IMG/VR virus record: IMGVR_UViG_3300035670_000285
Location: 1-53,088 of that record
Length of the DNA stretch: 53,088 nucleotides
Strand: one strand, 5' to 3'
DNA from: a virus
In this document: in pieces, positions 31,777 through 38,971 of the stretch
How the letters are laid out: each line of letters starts with the position of its first letter
How positions within the stretch are numbered: the first letter of the stretch is position 1
Notes under the pieces: model-generated
Seen by the model: the letters and a program-made list of their open reading frames with translations, nothing else
What the model was told of the DNA's origin: nothing
The model's database searches: none
Position numbers and translations under genes: made by a program

Positions 31777-32516
31777 GTACTTATAAAGCAATAATAGTAT
31801 CTGATTTACATTTAGGAACAAAAGATAGTAAAGCAGAAGAATTTATAGAATTTTTAGAAAAACATCCAACTGAATTACTCATATTAAATGGTGATATAAT
31901 TGATGGATGGGCTTTAAATAGAGGAGCTAAGTGGAAAAAGAAACATACTAAAGTTATCTCTAAACTACTTAAATTATCTAATAAAACTCAAATTATTTGG
32001 ATAAGGGGCAACCATGATGAATTTATACAAGAATTTATAGGAAGTCATTTCGGTGGAATAGAAGTAAGAGAGGACTATAAAATACAATATCTAGAGCATA
32101 TAGAATATGACAACTGGAAAGAAAGATGTTATTATATTTTCCATGGAGATGTAATAGATGTTTTTATTACAAAATATAATTGGCTATCAAAACTTGGATC
32201 AATAGGATATGACCTTGCTCTGTGGGCAAACAGACAATATAACAAATATAGAAAATGGAGAAAATTACCATACCAATCTATATCTCAAAAAATAAAAACC
32301 AGCGTAAAAACAGCAGTAAGTTATGTAAATGATTTTGAAGTAACTGCTTTAAAAATGGCTGAAAAACAAGGATGCGACGGCGTCATTTGCGGCCATATTC
32401 ATCAACCAGAAGACAGAATGATAGACGGTAAAAGATATCTAAATTCTGGTGATTGGGTGGAAAATATGAGTGCTATTTTGATTGACCGCCAAGGACACAT
32501 ATCTTTATATAAATAA
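31773..32516 (+). CDS. Metallophosphoesterase, LpxH-like, 247 aa
   Basis: All calcineurin-type metal motifs are present: S-D-L-H-L-G (10-15), N-G-D-I-I-D-G (39-45), R-G-N-H-D-E (about 75-80), F-H-G-D-V-I-D (about 126-132) and G-H-I-H-Q-P-E (about 207-213). L-N-S-G-D-W-V-E-N follows. Length and motifs fit the UDP-2,3-diacylglucosamine hydrolase (LpxH) relatives, which cut a pyrophosphate in lipid A synthesis. A phage copy could alter the outer membrane. Activity on another phosphoester is equally open. Confidence 0.8.
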   Translation: MSTYKAIIVSDLHLGTKDSKAEEFIEFLEKHPTELLILNGDIIDGWALNRGAKWKKKHTKVISKLLKLSNKTQIIWIRGNHDEFIQEFIGSHFGGIEVREDYKIQYLEHIEYDNWKERCYYIFHGDVIDVFITKYNWLSKLGSIGYDLALWANRQYNKYRKWRKLPYQSISQKIKTSVKTAVSYVNDFEVTALKMAEKQGCDGVICGHIHQPEDRMIDGKRYLNSGDWVENMSAILIDRQGHISLYK

Positions 32517-32531
32517 TAATATATTTTTTAT

Positions 32532-32541
32532 TATATTTATA
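32532..32541 (+). promoter_or_regulatory. Candidate late promoter motif (TATATTTATA)
   Basis: Copy 9, three bases before ATG 32545. It decides the start of the next gene, since the upstream in-frame ATG at 32482 would place the motif inside the coding region. Confidence 0.5.
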
Positions 32542-32544
32542 TAC

Positions 32545-33552
32545 ATGGGAAAAAATCTAAATAAAGAACTAGTTAAGGAATTCATGAAACATGTAATGGA
32601 TGAACTTCAACTAGAAAAACTACCTAAAATAACAATGTCTAATGACTCACAAGAAGCAATTGACTTACGCTCTTGGGGTGGATATAGACCATCAACAAAA
32701 TCAATCCATATAGTAACAGCCAAAAGACACCCAGCGGATATTTTCAGAACATTAGCACATGAACTAGTACATTATAAACAAGATCTAGAAAATCGCTTAA
32801 AACCGGGATCAGGAGAAACAGGTAGTGATGATGAAAATGAAGCTAATTCTAGAGCAGCTGTTATTATGCGCAATTTTGCTCAAGCAAAACCTAATTTATT
32901 TGAGCATTTAACCAAAGAAGGTGAATATGGAAAGTATCTATTTGGTGATAAGGAATCTGGTGTTAAAATAGGTTGGTATAAAGATGAAGTTGAAATAGAT
33001 ACCCCTGCTGAAAGATTATTATTTAATTTTTTAAAGAAATATGCTGATTCTGAAGCTAATGTATATAGTACTGTAAATTTAGATTCATATTTAGGAACTT
33101 TTAAAAAGCTAAAAGCAGAATATCCTGAAATAGTTGATTCAAATTTATCTCCAAATACTTACATTTATAGAGGAACTGTTATAAGTGAGGAAAAAGCAGC
33201 AGCATTATTTAATAGTCCGAATAAAGAAGAAACTAAAGACAATATTATAATCCCTAATCAGGAATATTCATCACGCAGAAAAGTGTCATCTTGGAGCACA
33301 CGCTATTTCCCCGCAGCATCATTTGCAATGAGTACTGCTGAAAGAGGAGGTGAGGGTGTACCTGTAGTAATGAGAGCTAAAGCAGGTGATGCTGATTTAT
33401 TTTTTAATCCTAAATTCATGGACAAACTGAGTGATCAACTTGAAGATGAAGTAATTAATGGTACTAATCCTATGAAAGTAGATGTTATGCTGATCAAAAA
33501 CTACGAGGATGAATTTGAAGATATTGAAAGTGGATATTTAAGCACAAAATAA
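32545..33552 (+). CDS. Zinc metallopeptidase-ADP-ribosyltransferase-like fusion, 335 aa
   Basis: Start set at ATG 32545 (see the promoter motif just upstream). An HExxH zinc motif, H72-E-L-V-H76, sits in the N-terminal half, with an acidic D-E-N-E-A near 96-100 as a likely third ligand. The C-terminal 130 residues read like an R-S-E-class mono-ADP-ribosyltransferase: Y-I-Y-R209-G, then S-S-W-S-T-R-Y-F-P-A-A-S-F (248-260, STS motif), V-P-V-V-M-R-A-K-A, and L-E300-D-E302-V-I (ExE). T4 Alt is an injected ADP-ribosyltransferase, which supports a host-takeover role. Seen: the motifs. Inferred: the fusion's activity. Confidence 0.68.
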   Translation: MGKNLNKELVKEFMKHVMDELQLEKLPKITMSNDSQEAIDLRSWGGYRPSTKSIHIVTAKRHPADIFRTLAHELVHYKQDLENRLKPGSGETGSDDENEANSRAAVIMRNFAQAKPNLFEHLTKEGEYGKYLFGDKESGVKIGWYKDEVEIDTPAERLLFNFLKKYADSEANVYSTVNLDSYLGTFKKLKAEYPEIVDSNLSPNTYIYRGTVISEEKAAALFNSPNKEETKDNIIIPNQEYSSRRKVSSWSTRYFPAASFAMSTAERGGEGVPVVMRAKAGDADLFFNPKFMDKLSDQLEDEVINGTNPMKVDVMLIKNYEDEFEDIESGYLSTK

Positions 33553-33556
33553 AGTT

Positions 33557-34126
33557 ATGAAAGAAACACAATTAAAAAAACAATTTACAGAAAGAGATTT
33601 ACAACGTATCAGAAATCTAGTACAAAAGAAAGGTAACGAAAAAACTGTTACTTCTGTTGGATACACTAAAGCAGAAGAACGCCATGTTGAAGGTGATGTT
33701 TGGGAAGAAAATGGTAAAACATGGACTATTAAAAATGGTGTTAAACGCACTATTCGTAAAGTAGATGCTACGGGTGTACCTTTACTTTGCCCTAAATGTT
33801 CTAAGCCAATGAAACATCATTTTGATAAGCAAATGTATGGTATTCATCAAATGTGTTTACACTGTGTTACTGAAATGGAAGGTTTATTAAAACTAGAAGG
33901 TAAATATGAAGAATACGAAAAAGAAATGATTCGTAAAAATGCCCAATATTATGTTGACAATGTGATTAATGGTGTTGATCACTTTTTAGATGATTTGATT
34001 AATGAAACTTATGTAATGGAAGATGGTACTATTCAAAATTGGGTAGGAAACGGGTTAGATAAGCAAGAAGTTAAAAAACAAATCATGGAAAAAATACAAC
34101 AATTAAAAGATAAAATAAATTCTTAA
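33557..34126 (+). CDS. Zinc-ribbon protein of unknown function, 189 aa
   Basis: Two CxxC knuckles, L-C-P-K-C-S-K-P (residues 74-81) and M-C-L-H-C-V (98-103), make one predicted zinc ribbon. The N-terminus is basic and helical (T-E-R-D-L-Q-R-I-R-N-L-V-Q-K). The C-terminal half is acidic helix. It starts four bases after the fusion gene and is probably in the same operon. Zinc ribbons of this kind often bind nucleic acid, but no family is recognised. Confidence 0.6.
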   Translation: MKETQLKKQFTERDLQRIRNLVQKKGNEKTVTSVGYTKAEERHVEGDVWEENGKTWTIKNGVKRTIRKVDATGVPLLCPKCSKPMKHHFDKQMYGIHQMCLHCVTEMEGLLKLEGKYEEYEKEMIRKNAQYYVDNVINGVDHFLDDLINETYVMEDGTIQNWVGNGLDKQEVKKQIMEKIQQLKDKINS

Positions 34127-34134
34127 TATTTATA
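34126..34134 (+). promoter_or_regulatory. Candidate late promoter motif (ATATTTATA)
   Basis: Copy 10, 25 bases before ATG 34160; one base overlaps the preceding stop codon. Confidence 0.45.
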
Positions 34135-34159
34135 TGTAAAATCAAATATCTCTTTATAT

Positions 34160-34432
34160 ATGGATAACGTTTGGACAGTATTTGTTACAGCAATAACGGT
34201 TTTGGGTGGAACAACAGCCTTCCGTTTTTACGAAAAACGAGCACTGTACCGTGAACGCGATGCTGATTTTATTCGCCATGATTGCAAAGATAGAATAGCT
34301 AAATTAGAAGCCCTATTAGAAGAATCATCTAGAGAGAAAGATGAAATGCGCAATTTAATATTACAATTAACAGCCCAAGTAGCTGAATTACGTACTAAAG
34401 TTGAATTCTTTGAAAAACAAACCAATGCATAG
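34160..34432 (+). CDS. Membrane-anchored coiled-coil protein, 90 aa
   Basis: A short N-terminal hydrophobic helix (V-F-V-T-A-I-T-V-L-G-G-T-T-A-F, 7-21) is followed by a long charged heptad helix (I-A-K-L-E-A-L-L-E-E, then L-I-L-Q-L-T-A-Q-V-A-E-L). This topology is shared by inner-membrane spanins and by small assembly factors. No partner gene is obvious. It overlaps the next gene by 8 bases. Confidence 0.55.
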   Translation: MDNVWTVFVTAITVLGGTTAFRFYEKRALYRERDADFIRHDCKDRIAKLEALLEESSREKDEMRNLILQLTAQVAELRTKVEFFEKQTNA

Positions 34433-34661
34433 CTTAACAGAACTACTAGGACTAATTACAGAAGGTAAAATTGAATATCCAGCAAACCATAAACCTGGTA
34501 TGCGTGTAACTAAAGGTGGTTCAATGTGTGCTAATTGTGAATATTGGGTTGAAAAAGGTAATTTGTGCAACAACAAATATTGGTTGCAATGGCGTGATGG
34601 CGATGCTAAAGTTCCCGCTCCTGCAGACGAATATTGTTGTAATTGGTGGCACGCAAAATAA
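34425..34661 (+). CDS. Small Cys-rich tagged protein, 78 aa
   Basis: I prefer ATG 34425 (M-H-S-L-T-E-L-L-G-L-I-T-E), which overlaps the preceding stop by 8 bases; ATG 34401 is possible. The start resembles the tag of the MIKL proteins, with an I-T-E site at residues 11-13. Cysteines are arranged C-A-N-C-E-Y-W, then C-N-N-K-Y-W, then C-C-N-W-W, spacing similar to high-potential iron-sulphur or zinc-bearing phage proteins. Function unknown. Confidence 0.58.
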   Translation: MHSLTELLGLITEGKIEYPANHKPGMRVTKGGSMCANCEYWVEKGNLCNNKYWLQWRDGDAKVPAPADEYCCNWWHAK

Positions 34662-34667
34662 TATAAT

Positions 34668-35309
34668 ATGAAAAGACAAGCAATTTACGAGGTTGATGAC
34701 TGTGGATGTAATGGTCCTAAATTAATTCTTCAAGAAGGATGGGATCTAGTTACTATATCTGAAGGGTTAAAATATCACATTCAAGAAGGTAGAATGTTAA
34801 TTCATAACATTTATCGCCCATTATCTGAAAACTATTTTGCATTGTTTCGTGAAGCACGTGAGTTATATGAAGATGGTTTACTTTCTATAACCGAACAAGA
34901 TGCTGAATTACTTGAATCTAATATTGGAGAATACTCATTCTATAATGGAATTAAAGTACCACTTGATTATCCTATTTCAGTTGATGAATTAGTTCAATTA
35001 CATGAGGAATTAGAGCTTGAAGAAGCAGATAAAAAGAAAAAAAATCCACCAATTGGAAAACCAAAGCGTGGTGGTTCAAAGAAATTTTATGTTTACGTTA
35101 GAGATAAAGGAAAAATTAAAAAAGTATCATTTGGTGACACTACAGGATTGCGCGCAAAATTAAATAATCCAAAAGCACGTCAGGCATTCTCAAAACGTCA
35201 TGATTGTCCAAATAAAAAAGATAGAACAAAAGCATCATACTGGAGCTGTCGCTTACCACGTTATGCTAAACTATTAGGTTTTAAAACATCATTTAGTGGA
35301 TATTGGTAA
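34668..35309 (+). CDS. Phage protein with conserved K/R-rich C-terminal module, 213 aa
   Basis: Residues 1-125 are an acidic helical region starting with D-D-C-G-C-N-G. Residues 128-213 form a basic module, P-K-R-G-G-S-K-K-F-Y-V-Y-V, then V-S-F-G-D-T-T-G-L-R, R-H-D-C-P-N-K-K-D and Y-W-S-C-R-L-P-R-Y-A-K, which recurs as a C-terminal domain in many marine-phage proteins (a DUF from memory, number not certain). The module's abundance near head genes suggests a head or internal-protein role, but its chemistry is unknown. Confidence 0.6.
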   Translation: MKRQAIYEVDDCGCNGPKLILQEGWDLVTISEGLKYHIQEGRMLIHNIYRPLSENYFALFREARELYEDGLLSITEQDAELLESNIGEYSFYNGIKVPLDYPISVDELVQLHEELELEEADKKKKNPPIGKPKRGGSKKFYVYVRDKGKIKKVSFGDTTGLRAKLNNPKARQAFSKRHDCPNKKDRTKASYWSCRLPRYAKLLGFKTSFSGYW

Positions 35310-35319
35310 TATATAACAT

Positions 35320-36087
35320 ATGATTAAACTAATAGACATATTAAAGGAAGCTAATATTATCAAAGTCCCAGAAGAAGTACTATCTCAACTTGAAGATGTT
35401 TATAACTACACAAAAAGTAATATTGATAAGTTAAAAGAAACTGCTCCTGAAGATTATAATAGTCCTTTAATTATTCCTAGATATAACAAATATTTTAAAT
35501 TTAATGACTTATCAGGAAAAGAAATTCAAGTGTCTATAGGATATTACAACAACCCCACAGATTTAGGAGCTGGTAGAATGAATACTATAGATGATATAAT
35601 GCTGATAAATCTAGCTTTTTTTGGAGATAAAGAAGATTTTTTAGAATTAGGTGAACACGAGTTAGTTCATGCAATGGACCCAAAACTTAGAGATATAGAA
35701 TTAATGGGTAGGGAGTATGCAAAGAAAGGTGCTGAACCTGATCAAATGGATAAATACTTAAAATCTCCATGGGAGTTTGATGCTTTTACTTCTTATCTTA
35801 TTAACAAACTAAAAAGATCTAGAAGCAGAATTGATGATAAGGATTATTTTGATAAAAATATAAAACAACTTCTATCGGCACTAAAAAATAAAAGTGTTGA
35901 GGAAATTATAAATGATGATGAATTACTTAGAAATGCTTGGTTTTTTTCTAATAAAGAATGGAAAGAAGAAAACTGGTCTAATGTTTTATACGAATTTCAA
36001 AAAGAGATGGAAAGGATGAAAGCCTGGGCCTCTAAACCTACCCTATACAAAAAATTCCTACAGAGATATGCTAATGTTGTAAAATAA
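35320..36087 (+). CDS. HExxH zinc metallopeptidase-like protein with MIKL tag, 255 aa
   Basis: Residues 1-10 are M-I-K-L-I-D-I-L-K-E, the tag shared with three following genes. G-E-H113-E-L-V-H117-A-M-D is a clear HExxH motif, and E152 in S-P-W-E-F-D-A-F is a candidate third ligand. It is unrelated in layout to the fusion at 32545. If the tag is a capsid-targeting peptide cut after Glu10, this would be a packaged peptidase. It is about 10 bases after the preceding gene. Confidence 0.65.
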   Translation: MIKLIDILKEANIIKVPEEVLSQLEDVYNYTKSNIDKLKETAPEDYNSPLIIPRYNKYFKFNDLSGKEIQVSIGYYNNPTDLGAGRMNTIDDIMLINLAFFGDKEDFLELGEHELVHAMDPKLRDIELMGREYAKKGAEPDQMDKYLKSPWEFDAFTSYLINKLKRSRSRIDDKDYFDKNIKQLLSALKNKSVEEIINDDELLRNAWFFSNKEWKEENWSNVLYEFQKEMERMKAWASKPTLYKKFLQRYANVVK

Positions 36088-36091
36088 AAAA

Positions 36092-36412
36092 ATGATTAAA
36101 TTAACAGATATATTAACTGAAATAAAAGAAACATTTGAAAGTTTTGCTATTACTCGTGGTAAAGGTGCTGCTAAAATAGCATCAACTGCTGAAGAAAAAG
36201 GTGGGTTGTCATTATTAACATGGCATCACTTTAAAGTAAAAGCTCCATATTATAAAAAAGCAGCTGAGGGTAAATTTGATATAGAAAAAGCTAAAAGTGA
36301 ATTTGAGGATACCTATAAAAAAATATCACTAGATATGACTCAAACTGAATTTCAAAGAGAAGTGGGGCGTTTAGAAGTATTAGGCGAACTTCTAATTAGA
36401 AATAAAAAGTGA
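36092..36412 (+). CDS. MIKL-tagged small protein, 106 aa
   Basis: Tag M-I-K-L-T-D-I-L-T-E at 1-10, then a helical basic body (A-I-T-R-G-K-G-A-A-K-I-A, W-H-H-F-K-V-K-A-P-Y-Y-K-K-A). No family is recognised; Lys-rich composition is like T4 internal proteins that bind DNA or the core. It starts four bases after the peptidase gene, and its TGA overlaps the next GTG. Confidence 0.6.
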   Translation: MIKLTDILTEIKETFESFAITRGKGAAKIASTAEEKGGLSLLTWHHFKVKAPYYKKAAEGKFDIEKAKSEFEDTYKKISLDMTQTEFQREVGRLEVLGELLIRNKK

Positions 36413-36762
36413 TTAAATTAATAGATATATTAAATGAAATTGACCCTAAAGTAGGTACAGGTAAAAAACCTAAAGGATCAGGTCGTCGTCTATACACAGA
36501 TGAAGATCCAACAGATACAGTACGTGTCAAGTTTAAAACAGCTCAAGATATAAAAGATACTTTATCTAAAGAATCATTTAAGTCCAAATCACATGCTCGC
36601 CAATCACAAATTATTAACTTAATCCACCAGCGTGTAAGAGCAGCATATGGTAAAGCTAAAAATCCGGATGTAAAATCTCGTTTAAAACGTGCTTTAGATT
36701 ATATTGAAAAACGCAAAGAAGCATCTAAAGAAAAAACACAACGTTTGAATAAAAATAAATAG
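36409..36762 (+). CDS. MIKL-tagged basic protein, 117 aa
   Basis: GTG start overlapping the preceding stop (GTGA). Tag M-I-K-L-I-D-I-L-N-E at 1-10, followed by a strongly basic protein (K-K-P-K-G-S-G-R-R, A-R-Q-S-Q-I-I-N-L-I-H-Q-R-V-R-A-A, ending K-E-K-T-Q-R-L-N-K-N-K). High charge suggests DNA binding inside the head or after injection. No known domain. Confidence 0.6.
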   Translation: MIKLIDILNEIDPKVGTGKKPKGSGRRLYTDEDPTDTVRVKFKTAQDIKDTLSKESFKSKSHARQSQIINLIHQRVRAAYGKAKNPDVKSRLKRALDYIEKRKEASKEKTQRLNKNK

Positions 36763-36764
36763 TT

Positions 36765-37028
36765 ATGAATTATCCGTATACTGATATAGAAAACAATGAT
36801 TTCTATATTATACGTGAATTTAATGAGAATATAGATCCTATCGAACTATTATGGCACCGTGATGGTGAAGATCGCACAATAGAAATAATAGGACATACTG
36901 ACTGGCAAATACAACTTGACAATCAATTGCCTACCTCGCTAAATCAATCAATATTTATACCGAGACACACTTGGCATCGTGCTATAAAAGGTACGGGATC
37001 TTTATGTTTAAAAATATATAAGCGTTGA
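36765..37028 (+). CDS. Small cupin-like protein, 87 aa
   Basis: The pattern L-W-H-R-D-G-E-D-R-T-I-E-I (27-39) and F-I-P-R-H-T-W-H-R-A (63-72) matches a mini-cupin with His/Glu metal ligands. Small cupins of this kind occur in many marine phages. It is the one gene in the tag block without a tag. It contains an ATATTTATA copy internally (36951-36959). Role unknown; possible metal binding or sugar-nucleotide related. Confidence 0.6.
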   Translation: MNYPYTDIENNDFYIIREFNENIDPIELLWHRDGEDRTIEIIGHTDWQIQLDNQLPTSLNQSIFIPRHTWHRAIKGTGSLCLKIYKR

Positions 37029-37960
37029 TTAAATTAACAGACATACTAGCGGAAATATTAACTGAAAAAAAGTTATGCAAAAAAGGCAAAGCTTATTATA
37101 ATCGTCGTATTGCCGCTGGTGAAAAACCATCTGCTTACTTATCAGGACGTGCTGTTAAAGTGTGTAAAGGATTAATGAAAGAAGATGAAGATAACTTTAG
37201 AGGTATTAATCCATCTGAAGCATATAACGATGTTGATGCTATTGATACATTAAAAGATAAAAAACGTGATGTTGCTTTTATAGTAGCAAAATCAAATACT
37301 CCTGAAAATTGGGAATACGTTCAAAAAGTTATACAAGATAACGGTATTAAAGTAATGTATGTAAAGGGAAACCCATATGATGCATATGTTGCTTATTTAC
37401 CTGGTAGTGAAAATAAAGCTACACAATTAAAAAATTTAGCTGAAAAATATGGCGGCTATTTAGCATCAAACGCTACAGCAGACGATACTAGAAAAATAGG
37501 TAAATTATTAGGATATAAAGAAGATAAAATAGAACAATATATTAAAGATAGATATATTGATGAATCTTTAAAAGAAATATTTCATGATAAAATAATTAAA
37601 TGCAGAAAGTGTGGATGGGAATGGAAATTATCTCAGGGAGGAAAAGATCCATTCGTTTGTCATAAAAATAAGTGTGGATACGATAATAGTGATTTTTACG
37701 ATAATGATATAGATGAATCTTTACGTGATTGGTTTAAAAAAGAAGATTGGGTTCGTATAGATACTCAAGGTAATATCACAGGTCCTTGTGGTACAATGAA
37801 AAAAGGTAAGGCAACTACTCGTTGTTTACCTCGTGCTAAAGCAAATAGTTTAACAAAAGCAGAACGCGCATCTACTGCTCGTAAAAAAGTAGCTGGTTCT
37901 AAAAAAGGCAAACAATTTGTTCCTAATACTAAAAAAGCAAAAGTAAAACTTAGAAAATAA
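37025..37960 (+). CDS. MIKL-tagged multi-domain protein with zinc ribbon, 311 aa
   Basis: TTG start overlapping the preceding stop (TTGA). Tag M-I-K-L-T-D-I-L-A-E (1-10); a K-K-L-C-K-K-G-K-A-Y-Y segment; an alpha/beta domain (85-178: A-F-I-V-A-K-S, A-Y-V-A-Y-L-P-G, I-G-K-L-L-G-Y); a four-Cys zinc ribbon (C193-R-K-C196, C212, C217); and a basic C-terminal module (E-S-L-R-D-W-F-K-K-E-D-W-V-R, then R-C-L-P-R-A-K-A-N-S) that is widespread in phage proteins. Looks like a mosaic of recurrent small domains behind the tag. Function unknown; injection is inference. Confidence 0.6.
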   Translation: MIKLTDILAEILTEKKLCKKGKAYYNRRIAAGEKPSAYLSGRAVKVCKGLMKEDEDNFRGINPSEAYNDVDAIDTLKDKKRDVAFIVAKSNTPENWEYVQKVIQDNGIKVMYVKGNPYDAYVAYLPGSENKATQLKNLAEKYGGYLASNATADDTRKIGKLLGYKEDKIEQYIKDRYIDESLKEIFHDKIIKCRKCGWEWKLSQGGKDPFVCHKNKCGYDNSDFYDNDIDESLRDWFKKEDWVRIDTQGNITGPCGTMKKGKATTRCLPRAKANSLTKAERASTARKKVAGSKKGKQFVPNTKKAKVKLRK

Positions 37961-38451
37961 TGAAACATTCGGAATTAAAAGAAATGATTCGTCGTGTAGT
38001 AAAAGAAAGAGCTCTTACTGGTGCTGAAGAACGCAAAAAAGAGCAAATCGTTAAAGGAATGAAAAAATTCTTTAAAGGTGATGAATCTGACATGTACGCT
38101 ATTGCTACTGATAGAGCTAAAAAATTAAAAGAAGGTGAAGACCATGAAGTATCAATGGCTATATCTAGTTTAGAAGCAATTGCCGAATCAATCATTGAAC
38201 TAAGACAAAAATTGGGCACCCAAGAACGCAACATCCCAGGATGGATTCAAGATCATATTGCTAAAGCAGAAAATTATATTGAACAGGCTGCTCAGGGATT
38301 TCATGAATTACATGAAGAAAAAGATCCATTAGATTTTGTTGTATCTGAAAAAAAAGGTAAAGATCAAGATGGTGATGGTGATATAGATAGTAAAGATTGG
38401 CAAATAGGAAGAGATATTGCTATTAAAGCACAAATGGCTAAAAAGAAATAA
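37960..38451 (+). CDS. Head-region protein with EF-hand-like calcium loop, 163 aa
   Basis: It starts M-K-H-S-E-L-K-E-M-I-R-R-V-V-K-E, the second tag type (see 7673, 43642). The body is helical (I-P-G-W-I-Q-D-H-I-A-K-A-E-N-Y-I). Residues 135-146, D-Q-D-G-D-G-D-I-D-S-K-D, fit the 12-residue EF-hand loop at every ligand position, so calcium binding is likely. Proteins with this layout lie near head and scaffold genes in marine phages (from memory). It overlaps its neighbour by TAATG. Confidence 0.6.
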   Translation: MKHSELKEMIRRVVKERALTGAEERKKEQIVKGMKKFFKGDESDMYAIATDRAKKLKEGEDHEVSMAISSLEAIAESIIELRQKLGTQERNIPGWIQDHIAKAENYIEQAAQGFHELHEEKDPLDFVVSEKKGKDQDGDGDIDSKDWQIGRDIAIKAQMAKKK

Positions 38452-38453
38452 TT

Positions 38454-38951
38454 ATGGAATTTCAATCAAAAGATGAATTAGTAGCCCATATTAGGGGTAG
38501 AGTACGCCAAATGATGGGGAAAACATCTGAACAAGCATATCAAGGTGATCCTAATTCTCCTATGAATGTGATGTTAGCTAATTTTCCTGAATTACGCCAA
38601 ACATTAGAAAAATTATTAACGATGCAATATAGAATATTCGTTAATGATATTCAATGGGTAGCTCCTAAACCAACTACATTTAAAATTATCCTTCCTAATG
38701 GACAATTTTTCAATATGATTTGGAATACTGAAGATTTTATTGTAAAAATATTAGGAAAAAGATACGACATGCTAGTGCTTAAAGAGCGTGAAAGAGCTAC
38801 TAAAGCACTATCAAATCTATTACAATACAGCCCTATAAATGCCAATTTATCCCCTGAAGACCTAGCCCAACAAAATTTAACCCCAGCTAAAGGAGAACCA
38901 TTAGGTGAACCACCAGCTCCTCCTACAGAGGAACCAAGCCCTTCAGTATAA
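38454..38951 (+). CDS. Unknown protein, 165 aa
   Basis: Mixed alpha/beta core (Y-R-I-F-V-N-D-I-Q-W-V, T-F-K-I-I-L-P-N-G-Q-F-F), with a Pro/Glu-rich C-terminal tail (G-E-P-P-A-P-P-T-E-E-P). No family recognised. The tail is likely disordered. Two bases after the EF-hand gene, so co-transcribed with it. Confidence 0.6.
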   Translation: MEFQSKDELVAHIRGRVRQMMGKTSEQAYQGDPNSPMNVMLANFPELRQTLEKLLTMQYRIFVNDIQWVAPKPTTFKIILPNGQFFNMIWNTEDFIVKILGKRYDMLVLKERERATKALSNLLQYSPINANLSPEDLAQQNLTPAKGEPLGEPPAPPTEEPSPSV

Positions 38952-38971
38952 ATTCATCCATAAAAAGGAAT

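Larger units (their letters stand above)
35320..37054 (+). repeat. Repeated N-terminal tag-coding sequence (four copies)
   Basis: Four genes begin with nearly the same 30 bases, at 35320, 36092, 36409 and 37025. The consensus starts with a variable first base (A, A, G, T), then TGATTAAA, then T/C-T-A-A-T/C-A-G-A. The copies at 36092 and 36409 differ at only three of the first 30 bases. They encode M-I-K-L-(T/I)-D-I-L-x-E. The interval given spans all four copies. Confidence 0.75.

Noticed and set aside
32482-32544. Longer N-terminus of the HExxH fusion starting at ATG 32482
   Set aside because: It would overlap the end of the phosphoesterase gene, adds a hydrophobic non-conserved leader, and covers the ATATTTATA motif. 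ATG 32545 follows that motif by three bases as in other genes.
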